The translations under genes and the position numbers were made by a program. The notes beneath the pieces were generated by a model that saw nothing but the letters and a program-made list of their open reading frames with translations, was not told the origin of the DNA and searched no databases. A stretch of DNA of 64,000 nucleotides from Climacium dendroides (Eukaryota > Streptophyta > Bryopsida > Hypnales > Climaciaceae), in the NCBI GenBank assembly GCA_950106755.1, contig OX467082.1, positions 26,102,001 through 26,166,000 on the forward strand, read 5' to 3'. This document shows positions 23,313 through 33,730 of the stretch, one piece after another. How positions within the stretch are numbered: position 1 is the stretch's first letter; each line of letters starts with the position of its first letter.

Positions 23313-24447
23313 GCAAGACATTAAGTAACCCCCTTCAAGCAAAACAGGGGCCTGTGTGGCACGCAGAGTGGGCCCGGCCTTGTCTAGCCAGTAGCTCCCG
23401 GCCACTAGCTTCATCCTCCTTTCCCTTGTGTCCCTCCCTCCTTTGTCCCTCTGACTTCTTGTTCTCTCATCCCTCATCCCTATGTCCTCCCATCTATTCC
23501 AACCATCTCTGATAGACCTAATACTAAGTTCCAGATTGCATTTGTGAGGTCAGTTATTTGCATACTTTCAATCTTATCACCTTCATTGTTTCCTTTTGCA
23601 TTAAAGTTTTGACTATAAAGGATGCAACCCCCAAAATCAAAGTGGTCACCTAAATGTTTGGATTATTAAATCAATAGGTATATTCTTTGTTTCTTGCGAT
23701 GAATATTGGCCACTTTTCACCTCAAATGTTAAAGGATTAATGTCCGATTGAAGAGTGCAAGGTATTTTTATTCCTTTTCAAATGCAAAGATTAAAATTCT
23801 TAAGGATTATTGCTTTTCAAGTATATCCAACTATAGGACTTTGTACTAGCTTATTCAAGTACTTTGTTCTATAATTAAAAAAATGAATTGTCCCTCTAAA
23901 AGCAAATTCTTCAAAAAATGTTTATTTCTTCAAAAAATGATTTCCTTAAGATTTTTTTTGTAAACCCAACCCAAAAATCAATGAAAACTATATATCATAC
24001 AATAACTTTTTAATCATGTATTCAAAAAGTTATACAAATTGTAGGGCCTTAGAGCTACTCCTCATATACATTTTTTGTGAAAATTTCAAAGACAAAAAAA
24101 TAAAAATTTCATTTGTGGTGAGCTACCTAAAATTGTTGTATCCAAAAAATAGTGTTTCATCCTTTAGGCCTTAAAAAATATTGACTTCAATTATGTAGAC
24201 AAAATTGAATTCCTAATAGTTCTAAGATAGAACTCAAACACACTACTTCCAACCATGACATTGTTCCAATAAGCACTCAAAGAAGTCACTTTGCAAAAAA
24301 TAAAAAACCACGTAAAATAAACTATAGGATGCATTTTATTGGCATGAAGCATCAGGAGGACGGAGTGTCGTAAGGACGAGGGCCGGGCAAGGCAGGCCCA
24401 CTCTGCCTGCCACAGAGGCTCCCAAAAGGGGGTACATAACGTCTCGC
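23313..24447. mobile_element. Mutator-like non-autonomous transposon (9-bp target duplication)
   Basis: The element is 1,135 bases. The left end starts GCAAGACATTAAGTAACCCC and the right end is the reverse complement of GCGAGACGTTATGTACCCCC. Inverted similarity continues inward through a GTGGCA.GCAGAGTGGGCC block. It is flanked by GTAAAGAAT (23,304-23,312) and GTAAACAAT (24,448-24,456), nine bases with one mismatch. The paralogous duplicon has a single GTAAACAAT near 35,063, the unoccupied site. A nine-base duplication with a terminal G is typical of Mutator-like elements. I see no transposase inside, so it depends on one elsewhere. Confidence 0.88.
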
Positions 24448-27441
24448 GTAAACAATTCCGTGGCCATTGCATTACCTCACCATCCAGCTCTCGGAGCGCA
24501 GTGGAACTCCAGACATTGCCGGTCAAATCCAGAGGCCAAGTCGTTCTGCTGGACGAGAACAAAGTCAAGCGAAAGGATCTACGTTTTCCAAGTAATGCCG
24601 TAAGCACCCCCACAATGTTTGGTATGATGTCAACCTCAAGTGAAACGAACGTCCCGTCTAAAAAATATCCAGTGAAGCCGACCACCCTTCCAAAATCAGA
24701 ACAGAAATTTGTGGTATTCTTAGAAACTCTGCCATAGGGTCCGTATTTCTGCTTGGTGGTGATAAAGCGAAGAGACTCCACACGAGAAGAACCCCACTTG
24801 TGCTGGGAGTACGATCCCTCCACTTGAGCAAGAAATTCGCTGGGGTCGTTGAACTTGATCTGTACAACGTGCACACCATAACATACAATATTCAATACTT
24901 CACATTTTCGAGGGAAATTGAGACAAATTAAAAGTACTTCTGATATGATACCTTTCGAACAAGAACCAAGGTGGTGCACTCAGCATTAACAAACCCATTT
25001 TAATAGTCAATCCTAGAGAAATGTGACCATTTCTGGAACAACAAACTGAATTCAGATACTGTAGGTGACATTACATGCTCTATGTAACTGGATCATAGCA
25101 ATCTTGCATCCACTTGATTAAATGAGTTTGCTACTCCGTAGAATTCTAAAGGAAGACGTCCAAGTTGATTTTATTGCACACTCTTGGAACTGGCATGTAG
25201 AATCATATACGGAAGAGCTAAGATGTATTTGCAGGGAAGGGAGAGCTCACCCAGTCAGTGCTCACTCCAGACAATGCTCCTACACTTATTTCATGCTGCG
25301 AATTTCCGACATGGACTGAAAAATTGAATCCTGAGATCTCCAGTTTCGCTGCGTCTTTGAAACGGACTTTGAAAGCCCTGATATCAACAGGTGCACCGAT
25401 GCCACGACGACTTTCAAAGCGCCTGAAAAGAGACCCATACGAGTTAACTCTCCAGGGGCCCTGAGTCTGTGAAATCCAACCGCCAATCCCCCAGTGTGTA
25501 TGCACAAGAAATTGTCAATACAAAACTTTACGGCCAGAGATAATTAATACACTTCATTACAGCTGGATCTAGAGCACGCGGCATTTGAACAAGGGCACAC
25601 TCAAGGAATCGTTTGACAATTAATTTTGACGATCAATTAGGGGTGAACTTGGCACTCAATTGTAACCAAACACATACTCCCTCCACACTCAATGAATGGC
25701 ACGACCAGCTTGCTTACTGAATCTTTACCTTACTCTTGGCTTCCAATCTTCCGAAAGGCCATGTCATATCTAGCCGCAGCTGCTTCCCATCATACTTTCC
25801 TGCATTGCAAACATTGAAAAAATGAAATCAACATCAAAGACTGCTCTTGTTCAAGGGAATAACTTTGCTTGACATTACAGATAGTCAGTCACAACTCACT
25901 TTGCAGTGTTGGTAGGCCTTTCAGATATCTCAACACACGACACACATCAGCCATCGCAGGTCGCTTCCGTGGGTCCGCATCCCAACATGCACATATCAGG
26001 GACGCCAAGTCTGTGGGGCAGCTCGAAGGGAGTCGTGGCCGCAAAGGAATGGGAGCTGTCAATTTCAAGTACAAATCACTTGGAAAAACATCACTATAAG
26101 GTACTTCTCCTGATAATATTTCGAAACAGACAAGTGCAAAGCTGTAAACATCAGCTTTCATTGGAAAGGCTTCTGCCAAATGATCGTCCTCCATGTTGTC
26201 TCTGAATATCTCAGGTACCATCCATCTCCTCGTACCGATGTTGTGTGTCAAGTGAGAGTACCGGGTTATTTCTCGCTTCGTCTTTACGAGCCCAAAATCA
26301 GCAATCTTTGCAAACACAAATCCATCATCGTCAACAGCACTCGATGTGTTCACCGGGTTGACGAGAATGTTCGCGGATTTGAGGTCGCGATGGGTCATCT
26401 TCTGAGAGTGGAGGTAGCTCACAGCATCCCCAATTTGGAGCATCAAGTCGACCGCTGCCGGAAGGGAGAAAGGCTGAGTCCTAGACCCTCCCTTCATTCG
26501 ACTCTTCATGAATTTGTGTAAATCTGCACACATTAGATCCATGAGAAGGGAGTCCTCCGAGTGTGCGAACACTTTGACAATGTGAGGGTGTCTCACTTTG
26601 ACTAATGCATCCGCCTCAGCTGGTAAGGAATGGAGCCCAACAGCATTGAAAATCTTCCGAGCGTACTTGAATCCCAACCACGTTACTTCCGAAACAGAAC
26701 CAAAAGCTCCGGATCCTAGTTGACGACCATGCTTCACAACCTCTTGGTCAAACCTCCACGACAAGGATTTGTGTCCATGCTCCCCCTCCAACTCCTCATC
26801 AAGAATATCGGTGAAGTGGGATTTGGGGTCTGGCTCCCTCTTTAACCGCGGTTGGTAAAATCTATGCATTAGTTGGCCAGCAAGACAATAAGATCGATCC
26901 TTTTGTCCAAGCATATTGCCACAATCTTCAGCACTGCAAACATGAAACCGCTTCCATTTCTCAAGGTCTCTCATTAGCAGCTGCCAATCTTCTTCCGCGG
27001 CCTTCTCCAGCAAAGCATGTTCATGGTTCCCAAGTTTGGCTTGCCATGGATAATCTTTGTATATCCAAGTCAGACTGAAGTCCCTACAGTGTACGGTGTT
27101 CCACACCACCGATGTGCACCACTGAATTTCTTTCAAGGTATCGGCAAATGCTTCCGACCGTTCCGCATGCTGAAGAGCCGCCTTCAACGGAGACAACTCC
27201 CTGCAGCATTCCTCAATAAGGATCTTTGCGCGCGTCAACAGCCGTTTCAACTCTGGCGTCACTTGCATCGGCGAAGATGGCTCCCAGAGACTCTGAGTGC
27301 CATTCATAAAATACGAAAGTGGAAGTTCGTCCACTGAGCCAAAAAACTGGAGAGTATGTCGAATGGAGGTCACAAGAACCTCGAGCTGGCGTCTACAGTA
27401 CTTAACATCCACGAGGACCTTAACCAGTGAGCCCAATTCAT
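24191..27441 (-). CDS. TKL protein kinase fused to jacalin-like lectin, copy 1
   Basis: Proposed exons on the minus strand are 27,441-25,900, 25,799-25,729, 25,466-25,251 and 24,859-24,191; all are phase-compatible with GT-AG introns. The first exon starts after CCTGCAG, so an upstream exon with the start codon is probably missing. Its first 220 residues are helical, somewhat like the region preceding plant DUF1221 kinases. The kinase domain follows: glycine loop GSGAFG (about 241-246 from the first in-frame GSLV), lysine in YARK (261), HRDLKSANI (349), DFG (380-382), VPE in place of APE (407-409). The last two exons give a jacalin-like domain: QGPW, then EFLAQVEGSY, VESLRFITTKQKYGPYG, GRVVGFTGYFLDG. 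A likely cytosolic signalling or immune kinase reading carbohydrate or another ligand; this role is inferred. An extra G near 24,606-24,610 changes the C-terminus, which runs into the Mutator-like insertion. Confidence 0.75.
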
Positions 27442-27928
27442 CTGCAGGAAAAGCGGTGAAAAGATAAGTAATCCAAACATCCCTGCAAAACGAAACTCAC
27501 ATCTCAAAACTCAAGTCCAACGAAACAATATTGAGTTCTGTGCTCCAAAATGACTAAACGGAGGCTCCAAAACCTTTCGAGGGCTGTGAACTGGAATGTG
27601 AGTAGCTAATCTATCTTCACTTTGTTTCCTCATGCGAAATTGAATGAACTCACTGTCAACTTCCAAATGTATTCTATATGTCCAATTGCATAATTCGTTA
27701 AAAAATTGTGTGTACGTGGGTGCAATTGGTCTTCAATGGTAGCATGTATGCCATTGTCCGTTAAGTACAGTCACTTAAGTACACTGCCACGTGCACCGGA
27801 CCTACACTAATCCTCCCTCGCACCCCACCTACTCTGCCCATACATGCACAACCCATTCCCCAATATAGTATCCCTCCCTTTTCCCATCAATAAGAAAGAT
27901 ACTAGATTGAATATCTTCCTCCTAACTA

Positions 27929-28638
27929 CACTAATGATGATAAGGTAGAACTACCCATTACCACCATTTACCCAATTCCCCCACCTACAGGTTCCTCCCA
28001 TTTCCGTCACTGGCCCATCTTATTATCATAATCTTACTCATCCATGATCATGATGGCAATGCACTAGGGAGCGGACACATCAGCCCACGCTTCAACAATG
28101 GTCTGGTCATGCTTTACCAAGGGTCTACTCACAGTTTTATATTTCAGCTTTAAAAAATCACAAAAAATTCAATTCTTATCAGAATGTCTTCATTTTTTTT
28201 TGCAATTGACTTCTCTCAAACAATTCCATCTCTGAAAAATATGAGAGCTCATAAATAGCTTCTCCAAAGTACCTAGATAGCAAATCTGTATGGTAATGGG
28301 TAGTTCTACCTTAAATAGTGTTATGTTGTGATTAGTGTTATTTGGACTTTTGCCCCAATCACTCTAAACTTCAATTGGTTGGCATTTAGTGTTGTGTTCA
28401 CTTTTCTAAGTAGTAACTTTTTTGAGCATGTCATAGGTTTCTTGGGTTCATACGTTTTTCTTTGCATTTTGATGAAATAGTTAGGTAACACTAAATGTAA
28501 ACCTATAAAAAATTATACCCAATAGTTGACAAATAGTATCTATGTTGACATTTAGTGTTGGTAACATTAACCGGATTGTTGACAATTAGTGTTATGCTTC
28601 GTGATTAGTGTTGCCAACACTATTTATCATCATTAGTG
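27929..28638. mobile_element. MITE family A, related to the pogo-like element at 43-45 kb
   Basis: The left end CACTAATGATGATA and the right end (reverse complement CACTAATGATGATAAATAG) are flanked by TA at 27,927-27,928 and 28,639-28,640. The ends match those of the transposase-bearing element at 42,952-45,309, and the interior shows the same repeated ATTAGTGTT and TTTAGTGTT motifs. Without the nested family B insertion it is about 339 bases. It is a non-autonomous derivative or relative of that element. Confidence 0.88.
27943..28311. mobile_element. MITE family B, copy 1, nested inside family A
   Basis: The element is 369 bases, starting AGGTAGAACTACCCATTACC and ending with its near-perfect inverse GGTAATGGGTAGTTCTACCT. 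It inserted into the TA of GATGATAAATAG within the family A left end. Removing it and one TA rebuilds exactly the end predicted from the right side of A. A second copy lies at 57,104-57,471 in opposite orientation. Flanking TA is at 27,941-27,942 and 28,312-28,313. Confidence 0.92.
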
Positions 28639-28639
28639 T

Positions 28640-29210
28640 ACTATTGGTGGGAAAGTTATGAATTTTTGAGTTATTTTGGGATCTTAAATTACAAAAAGAA
28701 TTACTTTTATTTTTAATTTTCACTATAGCAATTACACAAGGCACATTAGTTTTTCTTTGAATTGGCAAAAACTTGAGTTGTTTTATATTTTTGAAGCTTT
28801 TTGAAATTAGTTAAGAATTTTGAAGCTGAAATGCACTGTGTTCTAAAATCACCCACATCTTGAGTTGTCTACTAATTGTATTGTATATTGTTGGTGCCAT
28901 GAAAAAGCAACATGTACAAATAGTGTACATTTGAGGAGGTGGACAGTTTTTGAGCCCAAGCGCTTTAATGACTTCTTACCTTTTCAAGTGCATCAAAATA
29001 ACACATTTATCCTAAGCAACATGTGATCACTTTAATTTGGGCCTCATTCTTATTACTTATGCAACCTTTGACAGTTATGCTATCTTTGACAATTTTCACT
29101 TCGAGTGCTTCCCAAATGACTTTTCGGCATTCTTTTTTCTTTTGTTTTTGAAAAAAATGACAATTTGTACCACTTTGTCGTCACAAAAACTACAAGAAAA
29201 ATTATGATCT
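28640..29210. other. AT-rich stretch with no supported gene
   Basis: No domain or repeat boundary recognised between the MITE and the decayed reading frame that follows. Confidence 0.4.
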
Positions 29211-29214
29211 AACA

Positions 29215-31731
29215 TTAGAGGAAAAGTGGGGTGGCAAATGGGCCCTTTCTTTTAAATTTTTCATTATAATAGTAAAGTGTGATCATGAAGCTGTTGTGAG
29301 GTGGCATGGGCCACTGTGAGTCAGAACTCCCTCCATTTGAGAGCCCCCGTGTACCAATCAAAACCATGCACTCATCACTTCCTGGGATGTACTTCAATAC
29401 TTCAGAGCTCCACTTGGCTGGTTGTATGGGCAAAGCCAGAGGCCACTTCTGTCTCCATATTTGCTCTATTTGAATGGGTGACCCCTGCAATTACAAAACT
29501 GACTAAATATATTTCTGCATATCCACTCAATTGTAAGTGCATTGTTTCTAGAGCTCTAGTTGAAGGTTAGGTTAAATTGCAATAAAATTCTATTTTATAT
29601 AAAGTAGTAGCCTCCTATATTTGTACACATTTTGCAAAATTCACTAGCAGTAGAATGAAATCACAGTATGGAATTGACATTGAACGTATTCAAAATTTAC
29701 AATATTTTGTAGTTTGATATAAAGAACGCCTGTCATCAAGTTATCCAAAGTAGGTTGGATAAGGAACATGGATAGGTGAGTTCATTCCATTTGAATGCTC
29801 TATTGTATGTCTTTTGCTACAACAAAAACTGGAGTCACTTAAACATAATACTTCTCCTCCTCAAGCTGCCTTTGTACTATTTCAGTTTAAATTTTTTATG
29901 TAAAAGCCTCTCTATGTACAAAATATAGTCTAGGTTTCTTATTTATAGAAATGGGCTTCAATTTTTAGTAACTTTAATCTGGATATTGAATCAGAGCCAA
30001 GTCACCAGTTGCAGCCAAGGGTTTCAACCCAATTGGAAGTACAAATGACCCCACTCCATCCCAAACAGCCTCCATCCAATCTTGACTTGTCATGTTGTTT
30101 GCTATATTCTCCTCCAATTCTTTCGACATTGAGAGTCTAATGGAACCCCCAAATATGCCATCCACGTTCCATGTGATCAAGTTCCACATGCTAAACAATT
30201 CACTTGTCCAGTAAGAACCAAGGCGCGCATGCACAATAGGTGATAGTGGAAGCCACAAAAGAGAGGAACATAGGCATTTGGGACATATGTTCTACAACAA
30301 TATGGGCAAAGTTCCTCTATTGCAATAGTACATTCAAGCAATTTAGGAAGGGCATGCTATGAAAATAGGCCTACTTCCAAAATGGCATCCAAAAAAATAC
30401 ACTTTTGGGTGCTCACCATCAACCTCAGATCTGGGAGAATCTTTGTCTTTGCTTGGTCCACATTTCTGTTGCCAATTGCCACTTGCACTTCTAAGTTCTT
30501 CACAGTCTCAACACCATCCGTGATGGCGTGATGGTTTTTGCAATGGCATTCACTTGGTCAAATGTAAACTTGATATAGTCTGTGTCCGCATTCAATATTG
30601 CATCTTTTTTGGACTTGAACAAGGCCTCCAAGTCTCTATTGTGGTGTTGGAATGATTTCTAGGTTGCAGCAAGGGCACATTCGTCCATGGCCAAACAGGT
30701 CTTCAAATGGATTATCTGCATGATGACAACAAGATACTGTTACAAGCACATCTAGAATCTTCAATGTCAGGAGAGGGAAATACTTCTAAAACAAGATTAA
30801 AAGTTGGTACACGCCTTATGACTAAGCCGGGAGAGCCACCATAAAAGAATAAGATTGCCTAAACCAAAAAGAATTCCAATATGAATTGAATCAAAAGTAC
30901 TGAATACATACCTGATTTATGCATTCAGCCTCATCCTCCTCTTCAGCTTTAACAAGATGTTTAAACTCATCTCAATAAGACAGTGTGAGGTTTTTCATTT
31001 GAGGGGGAGCATGTTCATGTACACCAAACAGGGTGACAACAAACTCATCCACCATTCTTTGGACTTGTTTTGTTAGGCATGGAGGCATCAACTTGTGAGG
31101 ATTATGTTGGGGGTTTGAAAATCTCTTCTAATAGAGTTCTAAAGCCTAAGCAACCCAATCTACCGGTTGTTTTTCTTCAAGGTAGTATGTTGCCGCCCTT
31201 AAGAAGAAATTTGCCAAACCTCCATTGTCCCGTTTATTGCCATAAACCTTGCTATATAGCGTTCATATATGTCCTCGCTGTCAACCTCCTTCAACCATAT
31301 TCTTGTGGTCGGATTGGCAATGACATCTGCTCCCCACTTGGCTGTCCACTTCGACCTTGGCATCATTTTCTCAGTGACTTCATTGGATGTGGTCTTGTTG
31401 CACACAATCTGACTACTTCATTGTAGAAATGTTTGTCATACACTGCATCTTTCAATCCCAAGACAAATGGTGCCCTTGCTGTAATTCGACGTTGTAAGTT
31501 AGAGGGTAGTACTGATAAATTGACGACATCATCAAAGTATTGGTTTGCCCCTGCAGGAAATCTTAGCAAGATGTTCTCATCAACAGGTTCCACCGGTGCT
31601 TCAAACCTGAGAGCTCTATGGCCACTCCTTGTCTTCGGGTCTGAAGATTTAGCATATGTCGGTTGTATACACTTTGAAGATTCACCATTGTCGAGGCTAG
31701 AAAGCTTGCGCAGATGCAATTTGCCACTCAT
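29215..31731 (-). pseudogene. Decayed reading frame of unknown origin
   Basis: Minus-strand open pieces follow each other with shifts and stops: 31,731-31,363, 31,405-31,199, fragments to about 30,600, 30,258-29,974 and 29,490-29,215. The first begins MSGKLHLRKLSS and contains LRFPAGANQYFDDVV and APFVLGLKDAVYD. The next piece overlaps it in another frame (EVTEKMMPRSKWTAKWGADV), which indicates a frameshift near 31,390. Later pieces contain VDEFVVTLFGVHEHAPP and LKPLAATGDLALIQYPD. I do not recognise the family. Composition and position suggest a relic gene or a transposon-borne ORF. It lies between the two kinase duplicons. Confidence 0.45.
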
Positions 31732-32059
31732 TCTGCGAGATGCTAGGGATTTTGGCTACAACCTTGTATGAACAAGTATTCATTACAATCATTGTTGCAA
31801 CTTTTTAGAAGGCTTGGCCATGGTTTTTTTGGTTTGACTTTCAAAAACTTGCACTCAGAAGATATGGAAGGCATAGAACTCTTTACTTCAAGAATTTAGA
31901 AATGTTAATTAGTGTTGCAAGTTTTGATGATGTTGCAAATCAATTTGTATATTCTTCCTTGAATTTTTTGGCATTTTGAATGGATTTGGTAGATTTATAT
32001 CACAGCATGTTTGATTTGGGATTTTGTTTTGTTATTCAATGTTCTTTGAAGATTTTGAT

Positions 32060-32305
32060 TGTACATATGTACAAGAAACCTATATTTTGTGTGACATTTT
32101 CAACTTTTCATAATTTTAGATGATGTCTAATAGAACAACTTGTGTTTTTATATCTATACTAACGTCCAATAATATCCAAATGTTACATTGAATGTTATTG
32201 TTGACATAAAAACACAAGTTGTTCTATTGGATGTCACTTAAAATCCATCACCTAAAATTATGAAAATATCACATAAAACACAGATTTCTTATAGTACATA
32301 GTGTA
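32060..32305. mobile_element. Foldback-type inverted repeat
   Basis: Two arms of about 80-100 bases are inverted copies of each other. AACAACTTGTGTTTTTAT on the left (near 32,133) pairs with ATAAAAACACAAGTTGTT on the right (near 32,206). Outward, TTTTCATAATTTTAG pairs with CTAAAATTATGAAAA. The terminal direct repeat is not clear. Probably a MITE with long arms. Confidence 0.65.
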
Positions 32306-32309
32306 GTGT

Positions 32310-33730
32310 GAATTTTGTGTGACAAGGGAGAGAGTGGATTTTCTAGTAGTCAAATGGGCAATTTAATCGAAAATGACATTCGTAGATGACATTTGGCATA
32401 AATCAACTCTTTGAGAATTTTTGGACATTTTTCAAGAATTTATAAATTTGTATTCAATGTTTTTTCAATTTTCCAAATTAAAGTAGAAATTAAACTTGAA
32501 AAGCTTCATTCAATAGTTGGACTCAAATTCAAAAAAGAAAATTTTCATAGATAAATTATACTACATAAATAACATAGTTCTAGTCTAAATATAGCACATG
32601 CAATGGACATCATGTTTTCCATCCTATTGGTTTGATGTCAAGGGTGTATACATTTGTAAAACTTCATTGACAAAGGGAGGATGACGCTGTTCCCAAAGCC
32701 AATATCACCGACCATATTTTTAAGGTTCATATATTTGTGTAAAAATTACCATCACTAAAGTCTCCGAAAATGGAAACAGTGTCTTCAAACCTTTGAATAG
32801 TCAAGCATCATTGGTAGAGTAAAAGAGTAGCAAAGCCTAGTTAAATTGTTATTTATAATTTTTCTACTTTCCCTATTACAATTTGGATGTGATTAGGGAA
32901 AAAAATATTGTAATTGACAATGACAAGTGAATTCCTATCAAATATACAAATATTTCTATATAAAAAATAGTTGTTAAAACATCCAAAAATGTATATGCAA
33001 ATGTGAAAAAGAAAAATGAACACAAACATAGATATCCAATGAGTTTTTTTGAAATAAGTATAAGCATATACTTAGTATTAAATAATATCAAACTAATATA
33101 AAATCCATCCAAGGACCTTTAAATATTCTAAAATTTGAATCACATACACAATAAAATTGTTTTTTATAAAAACCTTCCAAAAATGTGCACTTAATACTTA
33201 TCTTTCATTTGTATACTACATACACAAATAGTACTTCATTTGTATGCCTATTTGGTTCATGAATTAGAAGTGAAAGAAATCCTTAAAATATCATTGAAGC
33301 AATGAATTTCCATTGAGGTTGTTTTAGAATAGTATTAATAACGCAATTCTTGTACTAATTTTCTTTTGAAGATCTAAGTTTTCATTCTCTACTTTCTAGA
33401 TTTCTATCATTTTTGAAGATGAAAATGCTTCAAATCTTTTTGACAACAATGTGTAGAAAGTGGTGAAATGCAAATGAAAGAAATATTCACCTTGAGGTCA
33501 TCTCATCTTCATTTGTGCTAAAGACCCCCAAATTCCTTCCAAGTGTTTAACAATGATACTATCATAAATGAAAAGTTAATGAAAATAATCATAGATCCTC
33601 ATGTAGTGATTTAGACAAGAAAATATTTAATGATTTTTTTGAAAAAAATTATCAACAACTTGTAATATTTTCTTGACATTATTTGTTTGAATTGTTACTT
33701 CCGTGGCATTCTTCTAATGTAAAAAAACTT
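32310..33730. other. AT-rich stretch with no supported gene
   Basis: Stop-rich; nothing recognised. Confidence 0.45.

Larger units (their letters stand above)
22001..27927. repeat. Segmental duplication carrying kinase-jacalin gene 1
   Basis: From ACAAGGAAC at 22,001 this segment runs parallel to 33,731-38,553 in the same orientation. Similarity is very high across the coding exons and lower in the AT-rich left part. The main structural difference is a 1.1-kb insertion at 23,313-24,447, absent from the other copy. Similarity stops at 27,927, exactly where a MITE begins. Confidence 0.9.

Noticed and set aside
26180..27337. Plus-strand open frames over the kinase exon
   Set aside because: They are shadows of the minus-strand kinase exon; the same shadows occur in copy 2.
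27540..27650. Upstream ATG (MRKQSEDR) as the start of kinase copy 1
   Set aside because: The same frame stops after a few codons in copy 2 and does not connect in phase to the kinase exon.
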